Under the pieces are notes generated by a model, which saw nothing but the letters and a program-made list of their open reading frames with translations, searched no databases and was not told where the DNA came from. Made by a program: the position numbers and the translations under genes. From positions 144,244 through 208,243 of the forward strand of contig CAZORA010000002.1 in the NCBI GenBank assembly GCA_964582225.1: a stretch of 64,000 bases of DNA, given 5' to 3'. Below are positions 29,754 to 38,638 of the stretch, piece after piece. Position 1 is the first letter of the stretch; the number at the start of each line of letters is the position of its first letter. This stretch comes from Dokdonella_A sp964582225. GTDB taxonomy: Bacteria > Pseudomonadota > Gammaproteobacteria > Xanthomonadales > Rhodanobacteraceae.

Positions 29754-30875
29754 TCACGCGACGGCGCGTCGCACGCAGCGGGCCGGATCGAGCCCTTCGC
29801 GACAGCGCAATCCGCCATCATAAGGCCGCCGGCGCAGGACGCCCAGCATATGCGTCGGCGTTATGGTCCCGGCGCGCAGCTCGGTCTCGTCGCGTCGCTG
29901 CACGCGATCGATGAAGTCGCGATCCCACTCTCGCGCGGGATCGAAATGCGGGCCGAAGCCGCGGTCGATGAAAGGGTCGATCAGATTGCCGAAGGCGAAG
30001 AAAAACTCGAAATCGAAGCGCTCGAGCAGCAGCGGCAGGATGTCCTGCGCACGGATACCCTCGAAGCTCTCCCAGGAGCAATCCCAGTCCTTGAAGCTTC
30101 GCTCACGGCGCCGCAGCTGCAGGTTGAACCGGTAGGGCTTCGGCAGCTCGCACCAGTATTCCTGGACGATCTGCAACGCTTCCGGCCAGCGCTGATGGCC
30201 GTTGCGGCCGATCATGTCGGAGGTGACGAAGCGCCCGTCGGGCGCCAGCGCCGACTCGATCGCGGTGAACAGCCCCTCCAGGTTCAGCACGTGGTGCAGG
30301 CTCTGGTTCGCCAGCACCAGCTCATAGCGAGCCTGCGGCCGCCAGTCGTTGAAATTGCCCGCCAGAGGCTGGATGTGGCTCGAGAGCCCGCGCGCGGCGA
30401 CCAGCGCGCGGCCGCGCGCAAGCATCGCCTCGTTGATGTCGATGCACTCGATCCGGAACTCCTCCAGACCGCGCCGGCGCAGGAGTTCGGCGACCCTCAC
30501 CTCCGCGTCGCAGTTGCCGCTGCCGAGGCTCACGATGCGCAGGGGTCGTTTCAGCTCCTGCGCCGAGCGCTCGATGTAATACGCAAAGAACTCCTCGGGG
30601 TTGGAAAAGCCGAAGGCTTCCAGCTCCGGGCGCAGCCACTTTTCCGACCAGTAGTGGAAGATCGGCGGGAGCTCGTGCACTTCTTCCTGCCCGGCGAAGA
30701 TGGCGACCTCGGTTGCGCTGCGCTCTTCGACGCTCGAATGGCGAGCCCGACGGCGCGCGACCCAGCCGAGCAGCGGCCCGGCCAGCGGTCGCAGCAAGCG
30801 GCGGAGCGGCCGGGGTAGTCGCCGCGCCAGTGCGCGCAGCAGGTCCAGCGCGCGCCACGCGACGGGAGCGCTCAT
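29754..30875 (-). CDS. Class I SAM-dependent methyltransferase
   Basis: A 373-residue protein with a basic N-terminus (Arg-rich, about 1-45) and a Rossmann methyltransferase domain. Motif I is VSLGSGNCD near 115, the acidic loop is ECIDINE near 142, motif IV is ELVLANQSLHHVLN near 188 and motif VI is GRFVTSDMIGRNG near 215. The target is unknown; no tRNA or protein methylase signature is obvious. Its ATG overlaps the trpF stop (30872-30875), so it is embedded in the trp cluster between trpF and trpB. No methyltransferase is needed for tryptophan synthesis, so this is either an insertion or a hitch-hiker under trp control. Confidence 0.8.
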   Translation of the reverse strand: MSAPVAWRALDLLRALARRLPRPLRRLLRPLAGPLLGWVARRRARHSSVEERSATEVAIFAGQEEVHELPPIFHYWSEKWLRPELEAFGFSNPEEFFAYYIERSAQELKRPLRIVSLGSGNCDAEVRVAELLRRRGLEEFRIECIDINEAMLARGRALVAARGLSSHIQPLAGNFNDWRPQARYELVLANQSLHHVLNLEGLFTAIESALAPDGRFVTSDMIGRNGHQRWPEALQIVQEYWCELPKPYRFNLQLRRRERSFKDWDCSWESFEGIRAQDILPLLLERFDFEFFFAFGNLIDPFIDRGFGPHFDPAREWDRDFIDRVQRRDETELRAGTITPTHMLGVLRRRPYDGGLRCREGLDPARCVRRAVA

Positions 30876-31486
30876 GTCGCGTTTTGAACCGCGGCGACGA
30901 AGGCCCGCATCCGCGCCGGATCCTTGACGCCGGGGGCCGCTTCGATGCCGCTGGAGACGTCGACCGCCCAGGGCCGCACGCGGCGGATGGCTTCGCCCAC
31001 GTTGTCCGCATCGAGGCCACCGGCAAGCAGCAGCGGACGCGGGAAATCGGCCGGCACGCGAGCCCAGTCGAAGCGCGCGCCGCTGCCGCCGAGGCCCCCC
31101 GCCGCGTGACTGTCGAGCAGAAAGCCGCTCGCCTGTGGATAGCGGTCCGCGAATGCGACCAGATCGGGCGTCGAAGCCATCGGCACCGCCTTCAGATAGG
31201 GCCGATCGAAACCTGCGGCAAACTCGGCACTTTCGGCACCGTGGAACTGCAGCAGATCCGGTCGCACGACCCGCAGCGCTTCGGCCACCCAGCCTGGATC
31301 ATCGTCCATCAGCAGCGCGACCGTGCTGACGAATGGCGGCACGGCCTCACGCAGCGCGCGCGCGACCCGCGGCTCCACGAAGCGGCGGCTGCGCCGGGTC
31401 AGCACGAAACCAAACGCGTCGACGCCGAGTTCGAGCGCAAACTGCAGGTCCTCCATCCGGGTGATGCCGCAAAACTTGATCCGCAC
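30872..31486 (-). CDS. trpF: Phosphoribosylanthranilate isomerase
   Basis: Third-step isomerase of tryptophan synthesis (PRA to CdRP). The 204-residue TIM barrel shows the signature RIKFCGITR at the start, with catalytic Cys near residue 6. GVDAFGFVL, the catalytic Asp region LLLDSHAAGG near 118, LLAGGLDADN near 143 and VDVSSGIEAAPGVKD near 163 follow. The start is taken as GTG 31486, the conventional N-terminus. A TTG at 31495 would overlap the truA stop by four bases and is possible. Confidence 0.93.
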   Translation of the reverse strand: MRIKFCGITRMEDLQFALELGVDAFGFVLTRRSRRFVEPRVARALREAVPPFVSTVALLMDDDPGWVAEALRVVRPDLLQFHGAESAEFAAGFDRPYLKAVPMASTPDLVAFADRYPQASGFLLDSHAAGGLGGSGARFDWARVPADFPRPLLLAGGLDADNVGEAIRRVRPWAVDVSSGIEAAPGVKDPARMRAFVAAVQNAT

Positions 31487-31491
31487 GCGAC

Positions 31492-32259
31492 TCAAAAGCT
31501 CACCTCGTCCGGCAGGCCCCAAGCCGCAGGATAGCGCGGGCCGAGGAAGCACAGCCCGTGCGCCACCGCGGTCGGCCCCGCCAGCGCCCGCTCCCGACCG
31601 GCCAGAAGCTCGGCCAGCCAGCCAATTGGGCGTTCGCCGCGACCGATCGGCAACAGCGAGCCGACGATGTTGCGCACCATATGATGCAGGAATGCGTTCG
31701 CCGCCACCTCGATCGTCACCCGCTCACCGTCCCGAGTCACCCGAATCTCGTGCAGGTTCCGCATCGGCGTCGAAGCCTGGCACTGCGCGCTGCGAAAGGC
31801 GCTGAAATCGTTTTCCCCAAGCAGCGCTTGCGCCGCCGCGTGCATCGCCGCCACATCCAGCGGCACGCGCTCCCAGGCGGCAAAACGGGCGTCCAGCGCG
31901 GGCCGGATAGGACGGTTGAGAATGGTGTAGCGATAGCGGCGCTGGCGCGCGGAAAAGCGTGCGCTGAAGTCGGCGGCGACCGGCCGCGCCCAGAGCACCG
32001 CCGTCTCCGGCGGGAGCCGCGAGTTCGCGCCCAGCGCCCAGCTGCGCATGCTGCGCACCACATCGGTGTCGAGGTGCACCACCTGGCAACGCGCGTGCAC
32101 CCCGGCGTCGGTGCGCCCGGCGCAGGTGACGTGGATCGCCTCATCGGCAACGAAGGACAGCGCTGCCTCGAGCTCGCCCTGCAGGCTGGGGCCGTGCGCC
32201 AGACGCTGCCAGCCGAGAAAACCGTTGCCGTCGTATTCGATCCCGAGTGCCAGACGCAT
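31492..32259 (-). CDS. truA: tRNA pseudouridine(38-40) synthase
   Basis: Makes pseudouridine at positions 38-40 of the tRNA anticodon arm. The 255 residues show the N-terminal LGIEYDGNGFLGWQ, the catalytic Asp in CAGRTDAGVHA near residue 52, RRYRYTI near 110, and the conserved FLHHMVRNIVGSL near 190. It precedes trpF, as in many gammaproteobacteria, with 5 bp or less between the two genes. Confidence 0.95.
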   Translation of the reverse strand: MRLALGIEYDGNGFLGWQRLAHGPSLQGELEAALSFVADEAIHVTCAGRTDAGVHARCQVVHLDTDVVRSMRSWALGANSRLPPETAVLWARPVAADFSARFSARQRRYRYTILNRPIRPALDARFAAWERVPLDVAAMHAAAQALLGENDFSAFRSAQCQASTPMRNLHEIRVTRDGERVTIEVAANAFLHHMVRNIVGSLLPIGRGERPIGWLAELLAGRERALAGPTAVAHGLCFLGPRYPAAWGLPDEVSF

Positions 32260-32339
32260 GCAGGAAAACCGGATTCAGGCGACGGGAGCGCGGGCTTCGC
32301 ATCGGCGCGAACGGCGCGCACGCGCCGTTTCGCTAGTGC

Positions 32340-32753
32340 TCATGCCTGTTTCTTTTTCCGCACGTACAAAACCAGGCTGTGATCGACCAGATCGTAACCG
32401 CGGCTGGCCGCGATTTCCTGCTGCAGGCGCTCGATGGTTTCGTTGCTGAACTCGATCAAGACGCCGCTGTCGACATCGACCATGTGATCGTGATGTTTGC
32501 CGCGGTCGAGTTCGTAGACCGCCTGCCCGCCCTCGAAATTGTGCTTGAGCACGATGCCGGCAGCTTCGAACTGGGTCAGGACCCGATACACGGTGGCCAG
32601 GCCGATGTCGTCATTACCGGCAATGAGCTCGCGGTAGATGTCTTCGGCGGTGAAGTGCCGGCCATCGTCGCCGTCGAGGATTTCCAGAATGCGCATCCGC
32701 GGATGCGTAACCTTGAGCCCCGCCTTGCGCAGCTCGCTCGATTCGTCCGTCAT
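32340..32753 (-). CDS. fur: Ferric uptake regulator Fur
   Basis: An iron-responsive repressor of 137 residues. The winged-helix N-terminus has LRKAGLKVTHPRMRIL and LATVYRVLTQFEAAG. The metal-binding region GKHHDHMVDVDSG lies near residue 87. The Cys pair that binds structural zinc in E. coli Fur (CxxC just after this) is absent; Fur proteins of Xanthomonas and Pseudomonas also lack it. It is divergent from bamE; the MITE-like repeat copy B lies between them. The gene is autonomous, and its own promoter probably lies within 32754-32800 or in the repeat. Confidence 0.95.
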   Translation of the reverse strand: MTDESSELRKAGLKVTHPRMRILEILDGDDGRHFTAEDIYRELIAGNDDIGLATVYRVLTQFEAAGIVLKHNFEGGQAVYELDRGKHHDHMVDVDSGVLIEFSNETIERLQQEIAASRGYDLVDHSLVLYVRKKKQA

Positions 32754-32800
32754 GCCCGCTCCTCCGCTGCGGTCGGTCGTCTGCCGACGCCAATTGTCAT

Positions 32801-32933
32801 GGGAAGGTCCGAACCAACCGATCCTCGTTTGTCACTCCCGTGCAGGCGTGAGCCGAGCGTCTTGGATTTCAATCGCTTGGAGCCACCGGTTCGCAGCCTT
32901 CACGGCGATCACGACGTTGGTCCAGACTTCCCC
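32801..32933. repeat. MITE-like dispersed repeat, copy B
   Basis: A roughly 133-bp element between fur and bamE that aligns throughout with 7386-7517. The left end GGGAAGGTCCGAACCAAC (32801-32818) and right end GTTGGTCCAGACTTCCCC (32916-32933) are imperfect inverted repeats. It carries no gene. The right end also supplies the -35 region of the likely bamE promoter. Confidence 0.6.
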
Positions 32934-32944
32934 TAGTGTATCAT
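32917..32944 (+). promoter_or_regulatory. Probable bamE promoter
   Basis: TATCAT at 32939-32944 matches the -10 consensus at five of six positions. TTGGTC at 32917-32922, 16 bases upstream, is the best -35 and lies inside the repeat's right end. The bamE ATG is 31 bp downstream. The match is moderate. Confidence 0.45.
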
Positions 32945-32975
32945 CCGTGGTTTCGCGTCTCTTCCCTGGCCGCCC

Positions 32976-33380
32976 ATGCGCTTTCTCTGGCTCGTCCCCG
33001 CCGCCCTCCTCACCCTCAGCGGTTGCGGCCTGGTCTACCGGCTCGATACCCAGCAGGGCAACCTGTTCGACAAGGATCAGGTCGAATCGCTGCAGCCTGG
33101 CATGAGCAAGCGCCAAGTGCTGCTAGTAATGGGCTCTCCGGCGATCATCAGCCCCTTCGAACAGGACCGATGGGACTACGTCTCCTCGATTCGGCGCGGG
33201 CGCAACAAGATGGACACGCGCGACCTGACGCTGTTTTTCGAAAACGGCAGCCTGACGAAAATCGAAGGCGACTATTTCGCCGAAAATCCGCAGCAGCTGA
33301 TCAGGGAAGCGCGTAAGTACAAGCGCGACTACCCAGACGAAAAACGCTCAGGCGAGGACAAGAAGAAGCGCGGCGGCTGA
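32976..33380 (+). CDS. bamE: Outer membrane assembly lipoprotein BamE
   Basis: A small outer-membrane lipoprotein (134 residues) of the BAM complex, which folds beta-barrel proteins. The signal peptide ends in the lipobox TLSGC (Cys17). The SmpA/OmlA core follows, with YRLDTQQGN, LQPGMSKRQVLLVMGSP near 47 and DRWDYV near 70. The C-terminus is unusually Lys/Glu-rich. It faces fur across repeat copy B and converges on rnfH with a 4-bp gap, the common gammaproteobacterial arrangement. Confidence 0.93.
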   Translation: MRFLWLVPAALLTLSGCGLVYRLDTQQGNLFDKDQVESLQPGMSKRQVLLVMGSPAIISPFEQDRWDYVSSIRRGRNKMDTRDLTLFFENGSLTKIEGDYFAENPQQLIREARKYKRDYPDEKRSGEDKKKRGG

Positions 33381-33384
33381 GCGC

Positions 33385-33669
33385 TCAGCGCCCCGCCGTG
33401 CGCTCCGCACGACGACGCCGAGCCTCCTTTGGATCGATCCTGAGCGGCCGGTAGAGCTCGACCCGCTCGCCGTCCTGCAGCGCGCGGTCGCGCCGAACCG
33501 GACGCGACCAGACACCGACATCGAGCTGGCCGGCATCGACCGCCAGCTCGGCCTCGACGCCGGAAGCACGCAGCGCGTCGGCCACGGTCGCTCCGGCAGG
33601 AAGCTCCACGCGGCGCAGAAACTGCCGCTCGGGCTCCGCGTAGGCGACTTCCACCCGGATCGTCCTCAC
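33385..33669 (-). CDS. rnfH: RnfH family ubiquitin-like protein
   Basis: A 94-residue protein of the RnfH/UPF0125 family (the RatB partner of RatA in older naming), with a beta-grasp fold. It shows VEVAYAEPERQFLRRVELPAGATVADALRASG at the start (here described as one family segment spanning about residues 6-37), then LDVGVWSRPV and DRVELYRPL-like ending GERVELYRPLRIDPKEARRRRA. The start is GTG 33669; its GTGA overlaps the stop of the ratA relic upstream. Its biochemical role is unknown. Confidence 0.88.
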   Translation of the reverse strand: MRTIRVEVAYAEPERQFLRRVELPAGATVADALRASGVEAELAVDAGQLDVGVWSRPVRRDRALQDGERVELYRPLRIDPKEARRRRAERTAGR

Positions 33670-33839
33670 GCGCCGGCTCCGGTGCGACGCCCGCGGCGGC
33701 CACGCGGCAGCCCCGCAGGAAACCCGCACCGCGAAAAGCGGCTCGGGTATGCTTCCACGTCTTCGATCGGCTCGCTCATCGCTTCGGATCCGGCTCCAGC
33801 CCGCACCCGAAGGGCGGCCCGCTCCCTGAATTTCCGGAC
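33666..33839 (-). pseudogene. Remnant of ratA (toxin/START-like) N-terminus
   Basis: An open frame of about 60 codons coupled to rnfH by a GTGA overlap. It contains SEAM, then five residues, DVEAYP, then six positions to a Cys. RatA proteins have the same spacing near their start (SAExM-x5-DVxxYP-x5-C). RatA is normally about 145 residues and lies between smpB and rnfH, exactly here. After the Cys the frame becomes a short Arg/Gly-rich tail and stops, so about 100 residues are missing. I read it as a truncated, probably dead ratA. The short length leaves room for chance similarity. Confidence 0.5.
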
Positions 33840-33844
33840 TGCAC

Positions 33845-34333
33845 ATGGCCAAGGCAAAGGACAAGCATAGCGGCGGCGCTCAGATCGCGCAGAACAAGCG
33901 TGCCCGCCACGAATACCACATCGACGAGCACTTCGAGGCCGGCATCGCGCTGCAGGGCTGGGAAGTCAAGAGCCTGCGCGCCGGGCGGGTACACCTCTCC
34001 GACGCCTACGCGATCGTCAAGGACGGCGAAATCCATCTTTTCGGCGCCTCCATCGTGCCGCTGATCTCGGCCTCGACCCACGTCGTCGCCGACGATCGCC
34101 GCACCCGCAAGCTGCTCCTGCACCGGCGCGAAATCGACCGCCTGATCGGCGCCATCGAGCGCAAGGGCTACACCCTGGTGCCACTGTCGATGTACTGGAA
34201 GAAAAACCGGGTCAAGCTCGACCTGGGTCTGGCCCGCGGCAAGCAGGAGCACGACAAGCGCGAGGCATCCAAGGAGCGCGACTGGAACATCGAGAAGCAA
34301 CGCGTCATGCGCGCGAAGAACCGCGAAGCCTGA
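33845..34333 (+). CDS. smpB: SsrA-binding protein SmpB
   Basis: Partner of tmRNA in ribosome rescue. The 162 residues show the OB-fold core: QNKRARHEYHIDEHFEAGI near 15, LQGWEVKSLRAG near 37, and LLLHRREIDRL near 85. LVPLSMYWKKNRVKLDLGLARGKQEHDKR lies near 110-138 as one conserved stretch, and the basic tail inserts into the mRNA channel. The tmRNA gene follows 50 bp downstream, the standard pairing. Confidence 0.96.
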   Translation: MAKAKDKHSGGAQIAQNKRARHEYHIDEHFEAGIALQGWEVKSLRAGRVHLSDAYAIVKDGEIHLFGASIVPLISASTHVVADDRRTRKLLLHRREIDRLIGAIERKGYTLVPLSMYWKKNRVKLDLGLARGKQEHDKREASKERDWNIEKQRVMRAKNREA

Positions 34334-34342
34334 ACACCGCGC

Positions 34343-34371
34343 TTGATTTTCGCCCGCGCGACCCTCACCAT
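34343..34371 (+). promoter_or_regulatory. Possible ssrA promoter
   Basis: TTGATT at 34343-34348 is a good -35. CACCAT at 34366-34371, 17 bases on, is a poor -10 match. Transcription would start near 34378, leaving a short leader for RNase P to trim. Low confidence. Confidence 0.35.
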
Positions 34372-34383
34372 CTGCGCAACCCC

Positions 34384-34735
34384 GGGGGTGACCTGGTTTC
34401 GACGGGGGACGTGAAGCAGTTCGGAGCATGCCGAGGGCGTCATCTTCCTCGTTAATCCGGTGGCAAAAAACTAGACGCGAACGACGACGTCTACGCGCTG
34501 GCCGCTTAAGGCCTCGCCCCGAACCCACTTGTGTCCGTGCTCGTGGATGTAGGGTCATCATCACGGGATCGCCCGCGCCGGCGCCTTTCGGTGGCGGGTC
34601 AAATCCAAGAGGCTGGTCCGACGGTGCGTCTTGCACGTTGTATTGCCGCCGGACGAGATCAAACAACGTGACAAGCATGTAGCGCCGGGCGCGGAGCGCC
34701 TTCGGACGCGGGTTCAACTCCCGCCACCTCCACCA
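34384..34735 (+). ncRNA. ssrA: Transfer-messenger RNA (tmRNA)
   Basis: A 352-nt tmRNA for trans-translation. The 5' end GGGGGTG pairs over seven bases with CACCTCC near the 3' end, leaving A plus CCA (34733-34735 is CCA) as in tRNA-Ala acceptors. The T-arm is GGTTCAACTCC. The resume codon is GCG at 34477, and the tag reads ANDDVYALAA followed by TAA at 34507-34509, close to the E. coli tag ANDENYALAA. The gene follows smpB. Its 3' end is a well-known integration site for islands, and prophage genes start right after the terminator. Confidence 0.95.
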
Positions 34736-34741
34736 CTTACC

Positions 34742-34775
34742 AAAATCCCAACCCTTCTCGGTTGGGATTTTTTTT
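34742..34775 (+). terminator. Rho-independent terminator of ssrA
   Basis: Perfect hairpin AAAATCCCAACC / GGTTGGGATTTT with a 6-base loop followed by a run of Ts, seven bases behind the tmRNA CCA end. A strong intrinsic terminator. Confidence 0.93.
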
Positions 34776-34962
34776 GCCCGTTCGGCGCGTGTTCGCGCGG
34801 TTTGCCGGCATCGCCCTTCGGACGCGGACGCGGCCCATTCGCGCCGTCAGGCTCTCTGAAGCCTCTCTCTTCTCTGTTTTTCTCTGGCGTCCGTGGAGTA
34901 CTCCAAGGGCCACTTCCCTGCGGAACAAGGACTTAGAGACAGCAAGTTGTAGTTGGAGACTG

Positions 34963-35636
34963 CTACAGCAGCGAGGACTGCAACGCCACCGAAACGGGGC
35001 CGGCATCAAACGTTTCCACGGGTGCGAGCCGCAGCAGGCTCCGAGCTTCGTCCAGCGTGCCGCGCAGCCACCGTTCCATGTCGCCCGCCTCGATGGGGAT
35101 CACCGAGCGCTTGTCCTGCGCGTCGGGCGGCAGGTCGGGCTCGGGTTTGTGCATCCGGCGCATCAGCGGGTCGGCGTCGGCGTTGAGGGTGAGCATCGTG
35201 TAGCTCTCGACCCGTTCGCCGGTCGCCTTGTCCAGCCAGGTGTTCCACAGCCCGGCCAGCCCCCAGGGCGCGCCGTCGGCGCGGCGGAACCGCCACCAGA
35301 CGTTCTTGCCCGACTCCCAGTTCGGCTCGTCGAAAGACACGGCGGGAATGATGCAGCGCTGCCCGCGCTTCCACGGATCGCGGAAGGTTGGCTTGACCGC
35401 CAGCTCCTCAGCGCGCGCGTTGTTGGTCGAGTACGAAAGGTTGGCGGCCTTGGCGAAGAACGGAATCAGCCCCCACTGGCCGACGACCAGTTCCGGCCCG
35501 CCGTCGGCGGCGCGGATGAACGGCCCTGCGCTCGGGGATAGACCTCCGGTGCCCACCAGCGTGGAGGATTGCGCCCGCCGATGTGCCAGAAGCGTTCGAT
35601 GGCGGCCTGATCGGGCGAGACATAGCGGTTGCACAT
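34963..35636 (-). pseudogene. SRAP/YedK-type abasic-site protein, frameshifted
   Basis: A homologue of YedK/HMCES, which crosslinks abasic sites in single-stranded DNA through its N-terminal cysteine. The gene starts at ATG 35636 with MCNRYVSPDQ, so catalytic Cys2 is present. The frame then reads ERFWHIGGRNPPRWW and shifts by one base near 35520-35526 (a C seems lost from a GGCCC run). In the other frame it continues with GPFIRAADGG, LVVGQWGLIPFF, the active-site STNNARAEEL, FDEPNWESG and the catalytic His in RRMHKPEP. All family motifs are present, so the lesion is recent or a sequencing error. SRAP genes are common beside phage recombinases. Confidence 0.75.
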
Positions 35637-35690
35637 GGTGCGTATTCTCCCGGGTCGTGCCGCCTCACGATCCGGTGGCGCTGGATCAGC

Positions 35691-36155
35691 CTAGCCGAAT
35701 AGGCGCGCCTGCTCACGCCAGCCATAGGGCCACGGGCGGCCGAGCACTTTCTCGACGGTGAGGCCGGGTTGGCCGACCAGCTTCTCGACGACGCCAGGAG
35801 CCAGCAGGGTCAGGCGCATCAGCCGATGCACCTGCGAGCTGTCGATGCCCTCGGCCTCGGCGATCTCGGCGACCGACGCCACGCGCTGCTCATCCAGCAA
35901 GCGTTGCCAGTGATGGGCCAGCCCCAGGGCGCGCAGCATCGGCGTGTCCCGCGCGGCGGCGCGCGCTTGCCGTTCCGCTTCGGCCTGCTGCGCGAACGCC
36001 TGCGGGGCGTCCAGCGGCGTGATGACTTGCCTCTTCACACCGCGCTGCACCAACCGCCACGGCACGAAGGTTTCCAGCTTCACGCCGCCCGCAGGTGACG
36101 GCAGTTGCCGGACGACGGATTCGCCCTCGATGCGGCCCCGGTGCTTGCAGCTCAT
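35691..36155 (-). CDS. ParB-like HTH protein, paralogue 1
   Basis: A 154-residue DNA-binding-like protein. After KLETFVPWRL...RGVKR comes HWQRLLD near 83, then a ParB/KorB-type helix-turn-helix: ASVAEIAEAEGIDSSQVHRLM near 91-110, followed by RLTLLAPGVVEKL. It is paralogous to the next gene upstream (KLETFVP, RGV.R, HWQRLLD, IA.AEG and RLTLLAP.IVE.L are shared). The ATG overlaps that gene's stop (ATGA at 36152-36155). The function is unknown. Such genes accompany large serine recombinases with DUF2924 in prophages, so a part in excision or directionality control is plausible. Confidence 0.7.
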   Translation of the reverse strand: MSCKHRGRIEGESVVRQLPSPAGGVKLETFVPWRLVQRGVKRQVITPLDAPQAFAQQAEAERQARAAARDTPMLRALGLAHHWQRLLDEQRVASVAEIAEAEGIDSSQVHRLMRLTLLAPGVVEKLVGQPGLTVEKVLGRPWPYGWREQARLFG

Positions 36156-36534
36156 ACCAGGCCCTCAAAGCCGTGCACGATGGCGCGCTGCGCCTCCCAA
36201 GCCACGGGCAACGGGTGGCGCTGGAACCAGATCAGGCTCATCCGACGCGGCTGCCGCCCGGCCATCAGTTGCTCGACGATGTCCGGCGCGAGCAAGGTCA
36301 GGCGCAGCAGCTCGTTGACCACCGACTGGTGCAGGCCTTCGGCGCGGGCGATGGCCGAGCCGCTGTCCATCTCACCGGTATCGAGCAGGCGCTGCCAGTG
36401 GAAGGCGCGCCCCATCCCTTCGATCAGGGCGCTGTCGTGGGCCTCGCGTTCCTCGACCACGGGTTGCTGGGCGAGGCGCTGCACGCCCCGGCGGCGCAGC
36501 GTCATCGGCACGAAGGTTTCCAGCTTGCCGTCCT

Positions 36535-36538
<4 letters not shown>
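36152..36538 (-). CDS. ParB-like HTH protein, paralogue 2
   Basis: A 128-residue paralogue of the following gene, with LETFVPMTLRRRGVQRL, FHWQRLLD near 43, the HTH segment GSAIARAEGLHQSVVNELL near 54-72 and RLTLLAPDIVEQL. The start is GTG 36538, overlapping the recombinase stop (GTGA), so it is translated with the recombinase. Two related DNA-binding subunits made in coupled fashion suggest a heteromer or an accessory factor for recombination. That is inference. Confidence 0.7.
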
Positions 36539-37913
<1,375 letters not shown>

Positions 37914-37914
<1 letters not shown>

Positions 37915-38360
37915 CAGATGCCTCCTTTCAGGAGGCCGAAGAATTCCGGCCCGCTGCGGTGCTGGCCGGTGATCTGGCGGGCGACGGCGGTCAGACTCTT
38001 GAAGCTGCGGCCCTCGTACTCGAACCGGCCTTCGGCAGTCACCGCCACGCGGTGCTCGCGCTCTGCCCACTCGCGCAGCAACAAGGTGCCCGGCGCGAAG
38101 TTGAAGGCACGGGGCTTGGCGCGCAGCTTGATCTTCGAATGCTTGGCGCCGATCGCCTCCAGGCGCTGGCGCGTTTCCGCCGCGAGGCCACCGAAGGCCA
38201 GCTCCTGCAGCTTGTAGGCAAGGCGCGATTCGACGTGGGTGCGGTTCGGGTGCGGCGGTCGGCGCTCGAAGTGGCGATCCCACAGCATCCAGAGTTCGGC
38301 CATCGGCAGATGGCCCAGCTCGGCGACCTGCGCCGCCACGGAAGATTGGCTTTCGTTCAT
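37914..38360 (-). CDS. DUF2924 family protein
   Basis: A 148-residue basic protein of DUF2924, a family found next to large serine recombinases in prophages and islands. Typical parts are AELWMLWDRHFERRPPHPNR near 20-38, ESRLAYKLQELAFGGL near 44 and PGTLLLREW near 91. VTAEGRFEYEGRSFKSLTAVAR lies near 106-127 (one segment), and ITGQHRSGPEFFGL lies near the end. The segment from 91 on looks like a small DNA-binding domain with a conserved TG.HWNG-like motif (here TGQHRSGP). It overlaps genes on both sides by four bases or less. The biochemical role is not established; a recombination accessory is likely. Confidence 0.82.
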
Positions 38361-38551
38361 GACAAAGTCTCCGGTTGAGAGGGGTTTGCATGAACGCGCT
38401 GGTCGGGCAGGAAGCCAAGGCGAACCGCACCCTCTGCCGCTTCCGGCACAGCGAGGGTGCGGACAATGGCCGCCGCGAGGATGGCGGTGAGCTCCGCCGC
38501 GCGGGCGGCCGGAGTCATTTCGGACGGAGATGGCAGTTCGAGGGTTGTCAT
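38357..38551 (-). CDS. Small protein of the recombinase cassette
   Basis: A 64-residue protein (ATG 38551). It has an Ala-rich helix ARAAELTAILAAAIVRTLAV and a short hydrophilic tail. Small genes with a similar Ala-rich helix occur just before DUF2924 genes in other prophages. Its stop overlaps the DUF2924 ATG (ATGA at 38357-38360). No function is known. The frame could extend upstream to 38635, but ATG 38551 gives the better protein. Confidence 0.55.
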   Translation of the reverse strand: MTTLELPSPSEMTPAARAAELTAILAAAIVRTLAVPEAAEGAVRLGFLPDQRVHANPSQPETLS

Positions 38552-38638
38552 GGCAGTTCCGGGGATTGCAACTGCCTGCAATCGTGGGCCGGAACGTCCG
38601 AAAGGGATGGCAACGCAGGGCAATGCCTCGCCCAATTT

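Noticed and set aside
34631..34936. A plus-strand protein across the tmRNA 3' end and terminator
   Set aside because: It overlaps a structured RNA and an intrinsic terminator, and the translation is low complexity.
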